Source of the DNA: Daedaleopsis sinensis
Lineage: Eukaryota; Basidiomycota; Agaricomycetes; Polyporales; Polyporaceae
DNA length: 64,000 nt
Reading direction: 5' to 3'
Assembly (NCBI GenBank): GCA_033807695.1
Contig: CM066306.1
Coordinates: 2,542,001 to 2,606,000 of the forward strand
Below, piece by piece: positions 1-10,735 of this stretch. The number at the start of each line of letters is the position of its first letter. Within the stretch, counting starts at the first letter, position 1. The translations under genes were made by a program, and so were the position numbers. Below the pieces are notes generated by a model. The model did not search any database. It saw only the letters and a list, made by a program, of their open reading frames with translations, and had not been told where the DNA came from.

Positions 1-2599
1 GAGTTCAGACATGGCTCGAGGTACATACCAATTCTACGGCTCCGACGGCCTTCCATGCCCAGGCGTTGATAGGCAGATATCGACGCGAAGCTTTGGTCTC
101 GGGACCATTCTCCAGCCCGCCCTCGCCCTCGATCGTACGGCGAGCGACCACGTCTACCAGATCCCACTCGCCCTCGTCCGCAAAGCCTTCAGCGAGCCTC
201 CGAGCGGCCTCAGCTTCTCTAGGGTCCAATTCGAACGCCTTTTGGAAACATCTGGAAGCGCGGTTCGGATCTGGCGGGGACACGAACTCCGAGTAATAGA
301 TGCCTAGAGATGTGAAAGCTGGTGCGAAAGTAGAATATCGCTTCAGTGCAGTGACGAAGTGCGTGTATGCTTCTTCTCGACGGTCGTCTGTTGCCCAGTT
401 GGTCAATGACAGTACGCGAGCTTGAACGGCTATGCTCACCACCCATCTCCCAACAGCATCTCCCGAGTCGCCACCAACCCCGCGCCTTGTCCTCGTCTCT
501 ACCTTCCAACTCGTCCAGAACCTCGATCACGTCCCGTAGTTCGACTTCAGCTGCCTGCAAGTTGCCGCTCATCGCTTCCGACCAGGCGTGCTCTTCTTTC
601 GCACGCAATCCGTGATCTACACCTTCAGGGTCCAGATTGGCCACCGTCGCGAATATAGCCGCTGCGCGAGACCACTGCTTGGCATGTTGTAGAACGAACG
701 CTCTTCCCATGAGCGCAGGAACGTTCTCCGGATCCTCCCTGAGCAGCTCGTCCAGGATCCGCAAGGCGCGGACGTGGTGTTTCGGTGGGAAGTAGTGCAC
801 AAGGGATGTTGCTAAGATCACATTGAACGCTGTCCTGACCCTGTGACAAGATATTTAAAGGCATGCCAGGCGCATATATGCTCGATACACATACTGCTTG
901 AGCGGCCTGCCCCAGTTTCGTTCATTACGAAGGACAAGTTCGAAACCACTCTTTGAGACCTTGATGGCATTGTCGTAGTCTGCATCTTGTTCGTAGAGTT
1001 CCGCGATGATGCGATGCGCAAGTATAGAGTCGCTGAGGCTGTTGAATGCTTCCTGGATGCGAGGCTGTCACGGGCTGGCACAGAAGATAGTGAGCGAGAG
1101 TTCACCCACCGTCATGATGTCGAGCTGATCCATGACGTCCTCGTCGTCACCGGGAGCTGTTCCTTCGTCCCCGTCTTCTTGCAGAGGCACACTCATGTAC
1201 TTGAAGTACGCGCGGAGCAGTTGTGCCAAAGGAGATAGCGGGAACAGTTCGATGAACTGGCGTAATGTACCAAAGTCATAGTCCTCTGCGATACTATCAG
1301 CTGCCCGTAGCACATACACAGTGAAATACACCAACCGATACGTGCAGCATCCTGGCTCTCTATCTTGAGCGACCATGCGAACTCGACTGGGATTTTTAAT
1401 AGGATCATGCCATCGATCAGGTCTCCTACTTCTCCGGCCAGTCGCGCTTTCTCCTCCTGATTTTTATCGCGGTCGACCGAGAATAGATGTAGTTGCTTCA
1501 TACGAAGGAGCTTGAGTTCGGTCGAGCGCCGCAGTTCATCAGACGTGTTCGGGTGATTGAGAACCTCATTATACAGCCCAGGCAGCTGAATTGGGTGAAT
1601 AAGGGTCCTACTGACAGGCGACAGTATAGAGGAAATGCTCTACCTTAGATCTCGAGATCACTTCCAATGCCACATCTTTCTGTATCTGTTCGGCCGGCGG
1701 TGCACCCAGACGTTGCCGTCTATTTGAGACTTCGCGCTGTGTCATCGTCTCCTCTTCGCGTTCATAAATATCGACCATCTCTTCGAGTAGAGGAAGAGAG
1801 TTGTGGATAGCGGTTTGCACAAGGTGGATGGTAGACGAAGTCGGATTCGTGGGGTCTGGAGGAGGTAAGCTCGAAAGCACCGGGTAATATGGCGACCCAG
1901 GTAGAAGGAGAGCCAATGCATCTGCGAGCTGATGCAAGGCAAACGGTTTCAATGAGGGTGCATTCAGTCGTCGGGGTAGAACTGACCTCTGGCCGCGTAC
2001 CGTGCTCTGTGTCACGCCGAATCTCTACGATCTTTTGGATGCTCTCGGCGCACTTGGCTGCGTCATTCCTGTGTGATGTTAGCCACGCAGACGCATAAAC
2101 GCGAGCAATGAACAACACACGCTTTCGCATGGAGCTGAGCGAGTCTTTCTAAGACTTGCACGCGTTTGTGCCAGTCACCTCTCGTCTCCTCATAAAACTT
2201 GGAGAGCCCCTTCACCAGACGGTCAATTAGATACGAAGCTGGACAGTTTCATCGCGCACCTGCCAAGCTAGCAACTGGTCTGGCTCAATCCCTATAGCTT
2301 TCCGATACGCCTGCGGAGTGTGGTTACTAGATGGTTCAGTGACAGCGTTAGAGCAGCAGTTACTTGCTCGCTTTGCTCGAGTTCTTTCAAGTTCAATTGC
2401 GCGACTCCTAGGAATACATGCCTGTGATCGTAGTTCAGCAACCGCACGGGTAGTGGACTTGCCCAGTGCCCACGAACGCGTTATAGTTCTCCGGCTCGTA
2501 CTCGAAGATCGCGAGGGCCGTGTCGCGTGCCCTCTCATAGTCTTTCTTCCCGAGAGCTTCGCGACATATCTTCAGCTTTGTCTTCACAAATGCAGACAT
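1..2599 (-). CDS. SKI3: Ski3 (TTC37-like) TPR subunit of the Ski complex, N-terminal part
   Basis: Ski3 is the long TPR scaffold of the cytoplasmic Ski complex (Ski2-Ski3-Ski8), which feeds mRNA to the exosome for 3'-5' decay. The minus-strand start ATG at 2599 opens with MSAFVKTKLKICREALGKKD and continues into helical TPR pairs (for example YNAFVFLGVAQLNLKELEQS-type segments, EPDQLLAWQ near 2260, and FQKAFELDPREAEAARRLAE near 230). Exons are separated by short introns throughout 2600-1, and the reading frame leaves the window at position 1. Roughly the first half of the usual 1,300-1,500 residues is visible, so the C-terminal half is missing only because of the window edge. The start is chosen because the N-terminal sequence matches the family and no earlier in-frame ATG is seen. 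It is divergent from the GLTSCR gene with a 335-bp shared promoter. Family assignment is from recognised similarity; exact splice sites were not all resolved. Confidence 0.85.
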
Positions 2600-2934
2600 C
2601 CGAGTCGCCAGTGGTCAGTTAACGGGGCGCCTGCGATAGCACAGTCTTTTAAAGAAATGACAGATGTCTGCGTGTCCTAGTCGTACGTGTCGCACAGATG
2701 CCACAGTTCTGAGCAATGGAAATGAAAACGGACTGGCCAGAGACTCTCCGAATGAGTGACTCCGTCTGAGAGCCCGGACCAAACCCACCAGCGCGTCCGG
2801 GAGGGCCGGCCCTAAACCGGCCCTGACGTCACAGGCGTGACCCCCATTTTATGTCACAGCTCACAGGCCACGCGGTGCGAAGGCAAGCGTGACAGCGTCA
2901 ACGCGACAAAACAAACAAAACCGCTGAGGGCAGG
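2600..2934. promoter_or_regulatory. bidirectional promoter with CRE and GGCCGGCC palindrome
   Basis: This is the 335-bp gap between the divergent SKI3 and GLTSCR-domain genes. It contains a perfect 8-bp CRE, TGACGTCA, at 2824-2831. Just upstream is a 12-bp palindrome AGGGCCGGCCCT at 2802-2813, with a second partial copy (CCGGCCCT) at 2817-2824. CRE sites bind bZIP factors of the ATF/CREB type; occupancy here is inference. Confidence 0.5.
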
Positions 2935-4796
2935 ATGTCGAGCATCGCAGGCCCAAGCTCGCATGCGCTTTCCTCCTTCCCTACACACCCAAGGCAGCCC
3001 TCGGCGATCTCGACGAAGCTCCAGCACCTGCAGAATGCGCCCGATTACGCCCTCTCTCCCGGTTCTGGCGCCGCCACCCCCGCGACGCCTATCCTGACCA
3101 CCGCTCCTACCACTGCTCCTCCGACCCCAATCACACGCTCGATATCGACGACGACAGATGCGCGGGAGACTAGCGTTGACCCTGCTGTGCTCAACGGATA
3201 TGCGCCCAACGGGACGAGCGAAACGAGGCCTCCTGGGGAGACACCGCGGGTCCCGCAGGAACGCATCGCGGCCGATTTGGACGCGGTGAGGGCGAGGGCG
3301 ATCGCACTCAGCAAGAAACACGGGCGGGACGCGGATGAGGCGGATGCGATGGTGCAGACTGCTGCCAGGTGCGTGCAGCGTGCTCATGCGTGCATTCATC
3401 TGCGTGCCGCGGGCGGCATCTCAAAGTTCTGACACGTACGTGCAGGATCGCTACGCAACTCGCGGAGGATCATCGCGCTGCGCTGTTCCCGGACGTGGAC
3501 GAGCCGTTCACGGACGAAGTAGACGTGGTGAAACGGCTGCTCCCGTACCATGTGTTCCAGCAGCCGAAGGAGGACTTGGATGTCATGCTCCACGCAGGCT
3601 CCAGTAAGGGCAAACGGAAAGCAACCGAAGAGGACTTGTTGAGGGAAGAGATCGCTGGTATGTAGTTAACATATCTCGTCGAGCGATTGCGAACCGTCGT
3701 ATAACGTTGCTTCAGATACCAAGTTCGCATTACAGTGTTGGAAGAGGAAAAGGGCTTTGGAGCAACGAATCAGGAATGCGCGAATAGAGTCGGGCAAGGT
3801 ATGCATTCACCATAGAATGTCGTTGTCGCAGAATGTTTATGTTTCAACGAGTAGATGGCCTCGCCGAGCGATCAAGGATACATCCTGGCACAAGCCGTGC
3901 TCGAGATTGAGCGAGCTGAAAACACTTCGCTAAGTGCGGAATTGCGATCTGCGCGGGCAGAATTGGATAAGCTTGAACGCGAGAAGCGTGCAGCTGCTCC
4001 TCCGCCCTCGGCCCCCGCACCCAAACCCACACCCACTGTCCGCACAGCCAGCTCTTCAAGCTACTACCCCGCCTCGACCACCTCCACTCCGACGACAGCG
4101 ACGTTTATGCCCCCTTATCGACCGCCATACTCCTACACCTACTCGCAATATCCCTCTACGCAGTATACGTACAACCCGTACAACACGTACGCGTCCGCCA
4201 CTTCGACCCCATACGGGAGCACCTCGCAAACCCAGACGCCAGCCACTCCTACATCTACATATACTCCCCCTACTGCTGCAACTACCACAACGCCGACGTC
4301 CGCCGTGCTAGCCCAAGTGCAACAAGCTCAAGCTCAAGCTTCATCCGCGATCAGCAGCACGGCGATTCCCGTCCAGCTCCCTGTGAGCTCCCTGCCCGCT
4401 CTGGCCTCCCTGGGGATCATCCCTGTCGCGGCAGCCTCGCTGCCCCCCGCAGGCCAGCCCCAACCGGCGGCGGTGATCAGGTCGACCAACGGCACGACGC
4501 TGAGCCTCGAGATCAACCTCTCGCTCCTGCAGGCCGCGCAGACGAGCGGGCTCGTGCGGATCCTGAACGCGCTGACGTCAAGGGGCGTGAACGTGGACGG
4601 CTCGGTGGGCGCGTCGTCGGCGGGCGGCGCTGCTGCCAGTGCTACCTCTGCGGGGGCCACGAACGGGTCGAGTGGCAGTGGCACACAGTCCGCGACGTCC
4701 TCGGGTCCATCCACAGCTGCTTCCTCCGCCTCGACTGCGTCCGCGTCTTCGTCTTCGTCTTCCTCTGGGCCAACGTCTCCTGCGTCTGCTTCCTGA
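2935..4796 (+). CDS. GLTSCR (BICRA/GLTSCR1) conserved-domain protein
   Basis: Four exons: 2935 to about 3370, 3446-3656, 3716-3798 and 3855-4796. The diagnostic part spans exons 1-3 and contains the core VVKRLLPYHVFQQPKEDL, the hallmark of the GLTSCR domain found in BICRA/BICRAL, subunits of GBAF-type SWI/SNF remodelling complexes. It is followed by a basic helix (CWKRKRALEQRIRNARIESGK) and a short acidic/basic coiled coil (residues from IERAENTSLSAELRSARAEL). The N-terminal 120 residues are Ser/Thr/Pro-rich and disordered. The C-terminal half is a low-complexity Thr/Pro/Tyr tract, then Ala/Gly/Ser, ending in a serine run coded by TCT/TCG repeats near 4740. A nuclear chromatin role is inferred from the domain. 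Introns carry clear GT...AG ends, for example donor GTATGT after IAG and acceptor TTCAG at 3715. Confidence 0.8.
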
Positions 4797-5888
4797 GAAG
4801 TTTGCGGGGTTGCGGAATATGGGATGGACGATCAGGGGTGCCCCGTGTTCTTGCATCGCACGAGCAGTGTTCGTATCGTTATTGGTGTATCTGTACTGTC
4901 TCTCGAAAGCTTGCATAATCGTTGCCAGATCGTTGCAGTTGCCAGATTTCGATGCCCGCAAGTTCATCAAACAAACATCCAGCAGGGGGGTAGTCACTGA
5001 CGACGAGTCGGAGCAGCTACGTCATTGCATTGATGCTCATGAGCTCAAGTTCCTGGACATAATCGCAAGGAGACGTTGCTTCTCTTATACCATCCCAGTA
5101 TAACTTGCTTCTCAGCCCCTTACAGGAATCATCTGGATGCACAATGCGAGGTTCATAGTTTCTCCCCGATGTAAGCCCACGCCGCCGCACCGGCATGTAC
5201 GTATAACGCTGCTGCAGTCGCGTAAAAATGGAAGCCGTGTTCGCGCCCTTGCACGGCAAGAACGGGGGTGCAGTGATTGAGATCTGTTCGCGCACGCCTT
5301 CCTTTCTGGGCGCGTCGTGCGCAAAACATGGGAGGGCGCTGCTGAGTCAGCGGCCATTGACGTCATCGTCGGTGGCTTGGTCGTCGGTCCGCACGTTGTG
5401 GCCGACGATCTCTCCGTCGGAAATTTGTCGCTGGACGCCGCTGTGCATGCTCTCGTCGTCGTCTTACGCTTCAGGATGTCTTCTGGACACTGCACGCCGT
5501 CGTGAGCATCGTGCGCTTCCCGCAAGCGGCAATGAAGCTCAATGAAGGCGCATAAAGAAGCTCAATCGATACGGACTACACGGCGATACCGGTGCCTTCG
5601 AATCTCCCTGCCGAGCACCCCAAAAAGTGTTTCGCATGCAACTCCACCGCGTATCTGCAGACTGTGCACCCTTGACGAACAAGGGTGCCACCCATGCATC
5701 ATGTCGAGTGCTACAAATACATCCCATACCCCGGTGCGTCCTCGTCTCACTCTCTGGCCACACTTCGTCACTCTGCACGTTCGTCGACGCCTCGTATACC
5801 CCGAACGTTGTCGCATTTTATACCCTATTTGACATCGACAACGACAAGTTGCAACTAGTGCCCATACGCCGCCGAACAACGCCTTACA
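4797..5888. other. intergenic, no confident gene; AP-1 and CRE motifs
   Basis: Open frames occur on both strands around 5110-5545 but none resembles a known family, and no splice model joins them. The interval carries a palindromic AP-1 core (GCTGAGTCAGC, 5341-5351) and a perfect CRE (TGACGTCA, 5358-5365) only a few bases apart. They may belong to the promoter of the F-box-type gene at 5889 or of an unseen transcript. Confidence 0.4.
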
Positions 5889-6833
5889 ATGACGCCATTC
5901 GTATTCTCCAATCTCCCCGTCGAGCTCGTCCGGGACGTCCTCGAGCACGCAGCGCACTCTGACCGCGCCACCGCGCGCACCCTGACCCTCGTCTCCTCCT
6001 CCGTGCGGCACTGGACGGACCCCATCCTCTACCACACCGTCGTCCTCTCCTCCGCCCGCTCCCTGCGCGCCTTCGCCGCCGCAATCACAACCAAGCCCGC
6101 CGCCTTCGTCCGCACGCGCGTGCACAACCTCGGCATCTTCACCGTCGGGCCCACGCAGAGCATCGACCGCGTCCTGTCCGCCTGCGCGGGCGTGCGCAGC
6201 CTCGCCTGCGCCTTCTCGCTCCCCGCGTACCAGCACGCGCACGGCCCCGCCGCGCTGCAGGCCCTCGCGCGCCCGCGCGAGCAGCACTTCCTCGGCGCCG
6301 CGTGCCGCGACGGCTGGGACGCGGCGCTCGTCGGGACGACCGTCACGCATCTCCGCATCCACCTCTCCTCCTTCGACAGCGCGCGTCCGGACTGCCCCTT
6401 CGCGTTCTCCGACGGGGCCGGGGCCGGGACTGGCGATGGGGCGGAGGTCGGCTGGGCGCGGCTGAAGGCGCTCCCGACGCTCACGCACCTGGCGATCGTG
6501 TACCGCCCGTCCGGGGCGACCGCGCCCGCCGCTATCGTGCCGTACGTCGCCCGCCTGCTCCCCGCGGCGCACCACGACGATGCGCTGCCGCAGCTGCAGC
6601 TCGTGCTCGTTCAGGTCGTAGGGGCGCGGAAGGACGCGTCGTTCGCCGCTGAGGCCGTCGCGGCGTTGAATGCTGCCGCGGTAGCCGCGGGCGGCGCCGC
6701 GCTGCGCGTCGTCGCTGAGCACGCCCCGCTCTCCGCCACGAAGCAGTGGGAGGACGCGGTGCGGGGTGGGCAGGGTGTGTGGCATGCTGCAGAAGCTGTC
6801 GTCCAGGCCAGGCTCCGTGCCAAATCATCCTGA
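5889..6833 (+). CDS. F-box-type single-exon protein
   Basis: A 314-residue uninterrupted frame opens MTPFVFSNLPVELVRDVLEH, then residues 20-45 (DRATARTLTLVSSSVRHWTD and PILYHTVVL). This is the two-helix F-box pattern of many Agaricomycete F-box-like proteins (LP.ELL..I...A..D..TL..L..VS...R.W..P.LY..V.L). The rest consists of weak leucine-rich strands (ALPTLTHLAIVYRP, PQLQLVLVQVV) with no standard LRR spacing. Such proteins are presumed SCF ubiquitin-ligase substrate adaptors. The gene is strikingly GC-rich, with third positions nearly all G or C. That also creates a long antisense open frame (rejected below). The intronless structure contrasts with every large neighbour. The F-box assignment is from pattern and the substrate is unknown. 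Confidence 0.7.
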   Translation: MTPFVFSNLPVELVRDVLEHAAHSDRATARTLTLVSSSVRHWTDPILYHTVVLSSARSLRAFAAAITTKPAAFVRTRVHNLGIFTVGPTQSIDRVLSACAGVRSLACAFSLPAYQHAHGPAALQALARPREQHFLGAACRDGWDAALVGTTVTHLRIHLSSFDSARPDCPFAFSDGAGAGTGDGAEVGWARLKALPTLTHLAIVYRPSGATAPAAIVPYVARLLPAAHHDDALPQLQLVLVQVVGARKDASFAAEAVAALNAAAVAAGGAALRVVAEHAPLSATKQWEDAVRGGQGVWHAAEAVVQARLRAKSS

Positions 6834-7687
6834 GAGTACTGGTGTCTCTGCTTGGCCGTACGGCTCAACGTTCATGTATGTTATGTGTATATCGTTATTC
6901 GTTCTGAACCCGGTTGTATGCGGTCGATCTGAGCTCGACTCGATTCATGCAAACGGTGGGTATAGTATATCGATGGTCGAGCCTGATGGAGGAGGGGGAC
7001 CTGGCGGAAGCCCGTTGTAGGACCGTTTATCCGTCACGTTGCTTGGGCCTCAGGCCTCATCGACATCGTCTACCTAGGGGAGACAACGCAAGCCCATACA
7101 CGGTGTCGATAAGCTTGAATACCAGCTTGAGTCCAGTGCGGTCATGCCCCCACGGAGAGTCACCGGAAATGCACCACGAGCCATAGTCTGAGTTGGGCAG
7201 GAGATCCTACGCAGTCAGGCAAACTTCGAGTAACCACCAATGCAGTACTACTTACCCAAGGCACGAGAATATTCATCTAATCATCTAAATGACATTCAAC
7301 AGGTCGCCCACCAGCCCATTCGGTGGCCTGCACGAGGGCCCCGTGACTCTCAGCAGGGTTTGCAGGTCGCGCTGATCAACGGAGCATGACAGCCGGTAAG
7401 AGAGCCTGAGCTCACGACGGACTGGCCCGAGTCCCAGAGAAATATATGCGTGTAGCCCTCGTGCACGCACCGTGAACAGCGATTATTTTTACCTGTGTCG
7501 TGGATTGCCAGACAGGCCCCGACAGAGGCAGCTGATGCTAACGAGCTGTGTACATGTACAACATGAGGATCGCCCGGCTACATGATTACAGCATTCGAAC
7601 GCCCGTCGTATCAAAACCACCCACTCCCATTCGGCGGGCGCAGGCCCCAGCGCCGCCCACTGACACTGCGCGCTGCGCACTGCGCAG
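6834..7687. other. intergenic with dispersed-repeat copy A
   Basis: This lies between the convergent F-box-type and APC8 genes. No coding sequence was recognised. About 7018-7160 matches, with indels, a second site near 39021-39130 (see the repeat entries). Confidence 0.5.
7018..7160. repeat. dispersed repeat, copy A
   Basis: The core CATCGTCTACCTAGGGGAGA (7064-7083, continuing CAA) matches 39054-39076 at 22 of 23 positions. The flanks TAGGACCGT...TCCGTCA on the left and GTCGATAAG..GAATACC..CATGCC on the right also correspond between copies, with gaps. This suggests a diverged, probably non-autonomous element. No terminal repeats or target-site duplications were identified. Confidence 0.4.
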
Positions 7688-10333
7688 CTACGCCGCCGCC
7701 GCCACGCCCTCAGACGCCGCCCGTGCCTGCTTCATCGTCGCCGTGGGCAGGTACCGCCGGAGGAGCTCGTTCGCCTGGTTGACCTCCTCCGCGTTGCTCG
7801 TCGCGACGAACTCGAGGTACTGCCGGGCGAGCACGAGGTCTCCGCCGCCGTGGTGGATGTGGTAGCGCGCGACGTACACCGCAGACTTGGACCACTCAGG
7901 GACGGGCTTCTCTGTGAACGGGGCGTCAGCTAGGTTCCGGCGGGAAGGAGCCAGCCAAGACGGTCGGGGGCTGCGATGTCGTCGGAGCGCGGGCGGAGAC
8001 TGCAGAGAAGAGAAGGGAAGGGAAGAGAAAGGGGTAGGAGTGGAGTGGAGGAGACGTACGAGCTGCTCGACAGACCTCGACTATGCGTCGATGATACGCC
8101 GCGGCCTCGGCATATTCATCCAGTTCGTCGTGAAGCTTCGCGAGCTTCAGATGGATGACAGTCTCCTGAGGGTCCGCGCCTATCAGAGCACGCCTGAGAC
8201 ACTCGATGGCTTCTCGCAACCTGGATAGAATAGAAGACAATGGGGTAGCGAGCCACGGTGGGTGTGGAACGAAGGGACGCCGTGAGCACAGCAGCGGGTA
8301 TAATGCGCATACAACGCAATTGCGAAGTATCGACGCACCTCCCCATCTCTTCGTAGCACATCCCTTGTGCCTGCCAGATGCGTACATCATAGGGCCTGAT
8401 TACCGAGTTGTCAGTCTATGTCGTCGACCGCGTGACAGAACCGCTTCAGCACTGACCGCAGAGCTGTCGCATGCTGGTAATAGTAGAGCGCGTACTGGTG
8501 CATGCTCAGGAGCTCGTACGCTTGCGCAAGACCGTACCAGGCCCGATAGTCCTTTCTGTTGACGTCTACGTTTGAGAGGACGCCACAATGGCAATTCAGT
8601 AATGGTCCGGTGATTGTGTTCCAAGAGGACCGGGACGGTACTTACCCACAGCCTTCCGATACGCTTCAATCGCTGCATGAGAGTTCTTCATCTCAACGTA
8701 CTCGTGACCCATCAGGGTCCACGCCGCTAGGTAGGTTCGGTCAAGCTGAGTCGCCCGCCTGAAGTATTTTACGGCTTTCTCGTGGTCGGCGCGCAAGGAG
8801 TAATAATTACCTGTAGCGATATGATACTGTATCAGGGACCTGGATGCGGGTGGGCGGACTATCCGAAATCCTTACCAATGATACAGCAGATTTCCGGTCG
8901 GTCTTTGTCAATAGCGAGGTAGTCATGGGCAAGTTTTGAAAGCGCGGTGCTGTTCTCTGTGACGTACAAGATATTGGAGAGGATGTCGATATCGTCGACT
9001 CGGTAGGGATCAATGGATAGAATTTTCCTGAACTGCGTCTCCGCAGCTGTAAAGTCTAGAGCAAATGAATAAGTCAATGGAGATGCCTCAAGAGAAAACA
9101 GCGTTTAACGCTACCGTGTAGATAGTAGAGGACGTTGCCACGAAGCGCCATAATCCACATGCTCCGGGGAAAGAAGTCATCACTGAGAAGACGGTCGCAC
9201 AATGCCAATTCATTGTCACTAGGACTATTGAGGCTGTTCAGGGTCTTCACCTGGAACATCAGTACCAAGGGATGACTGGCAGGTAATGGGAGAAGCGGCA
9301 GCAATGACGATAGCTGTTGATGCGGTTGAGCCTCGACGTCGCCGTAGAAAATGTACGACTTCACGTTACCTCATCGCCATCGCATAGGCAGTCTCCGAGG
9401 GCCACCCAAGCGGACCAATTCCAAGGATACTGCGCAATAGAGAGTATTGCGCTCTCTATCGCCTCCTCGCGCCGAGAAAGACGGCAGAGGAAGACCGTTT
9501 TCCTGGGGTGGGCGGTCAATGTACAGCACGGATGCAAAGAGTGGGTCACATTACAGGAATAGCAGCCACGGATCCGTCGCATTGTTCACAAGCTCCAGTA
9601 GTTGGTGGAGAGAGGTGTTCACCGGTTCGGGTGGTTGTTCCCGAGTTTCTACGGATGCTCTAGCCGGAGCATAGCGCTCAATATAACCATGAACTCACTT
9701 TCGAGCTTATACCATTCTCTCTGCGCCTTCTTCTCGCTTTCCTATTTGTGGGTTCGCTCGATGAATTGAAGTAGGGCAGAATGAGGGTATTTACCAGATA
9801 CTGACTGTAGACGCGGAGGAACGCGGCTTTGGAACTTCGACAAGGTCGCAACCAATGAATGACTCTCAGAAACTCTTTGGCCTCCATGAACGTCTTTGCC
9901 ATGGCTAAGTGATCAGCATCTTGTGCTTCCCACTCTGCTTCTTGTTGTAAGACCTCAGATGATTGACCTTGCAGGGAGGGAGCATCGGGGTGGCGGGCTT
10001 GCAGTTGATGTATAGTACTTGCGGTCGTATGGGCAGGAGTCTCAAGCGCAAAAGATATGGATGGGCGTGGAGACCTGGACCTCGCGGGGGTAGAGGTATG
10101 GAATGCAGGTTGTATTATGGCGGGTGGTTCAGGCATGCGTTTTGTAGACGGTAACGAGCATAGTAACTCAGAGGCCCTTTGGGGCGAACGTAAGATAAGA
10201 GAAGCAGCGAGCTCAGATATGAGCTCACTCACCATTTTGACGCGTACGCTAATCCTCTGTCTGAGCAATCGCGTGTGGCATCGCGCAATGCCGCCACAAC
10301 CTCCCCGTCGACCTTGAAAGGAGCCTCCACCAT
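7688..10333 (-). CDS. APC8: anaphase-promoting complex subunit 8 (Cdc23)
   Basis: Cdc23/APC8 is a TPR subunit of the APC/C, the nuclear ubiquitin ligase that triggers anaphase and mitotic exit. The minus-strand start ATG is at 10333. Exon 1 (10333-10233) encodes [20 protein letters not shown] then [12 protein letters not shown] 56-nt intron (10232-10177) splits the Trp codon, giving [12 protein letters not shown], which matches the animal SKWSAELAFSLP. Later exons carry the CDC23 signature and TPRs: MDAEEFLR-like [96 protein letters not shown] and [20 protein letters not shown]. The stop is at 7688. About ten introns are present. It is divergent from ALG14. A start inside the 9678-10268 frame would lose the conserved N-terminus and treat the first intron as coding. 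Confidence 0.92.
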
Positions 10334-10735
10334 TCTACCGGCTGTTGCTGAGATATAACCAAGTTGTTATATTCTTGTGGAATGATACGGCCGAGACGTT
10401 ATGTTCGAGAGTAGCCACTGGTCCAGCTGAGGGAGGAGATGATTATGGTGGTATAGAACGCGCGCGCCGCGTTTGGCCGGCGGTCCGCTCGACGCGACTC
10501 GCTCCAGATTAGGGAACTCCTTCGTTCCGGTCACATGCTCTGGGCCGATTGCCCGAGAGCGTGGTTCATACTAGGAGTGCTGTGCCGCAGTGTGTAGTCT
10601 TTGTACGTTGCCACCTCATTGTAGGGTCCCTACATATGCACGCCCTGCGTCTTAGGTGACGTGCTAGTACTCTTCGCAGCTGTCCTAATTCGAGTTTCGT
10701 CCTTGCCCTTCGCTATTATTGTGGCATTTCAAGAA
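10334..10735. promoter_or_regulatory. APC8/ALG14 divergent promoter region
   Basis: A 402-bp gap between two divergent starts, presumed to carry both promoters. No TATA box or known factor site stands out. Confidence 0.4.

Noticed and set aside
5562..6785. 407-residue minus-strand open frame opposite the F-box-type gene
   Set aside because: It is longer than the plus-strand frame but is Arg/Gly/Ala-rich low-complexity sequence. It arises because the GC-rich third positions of the real gene avoid antisense stops. The plus strand has the F-box pattern.
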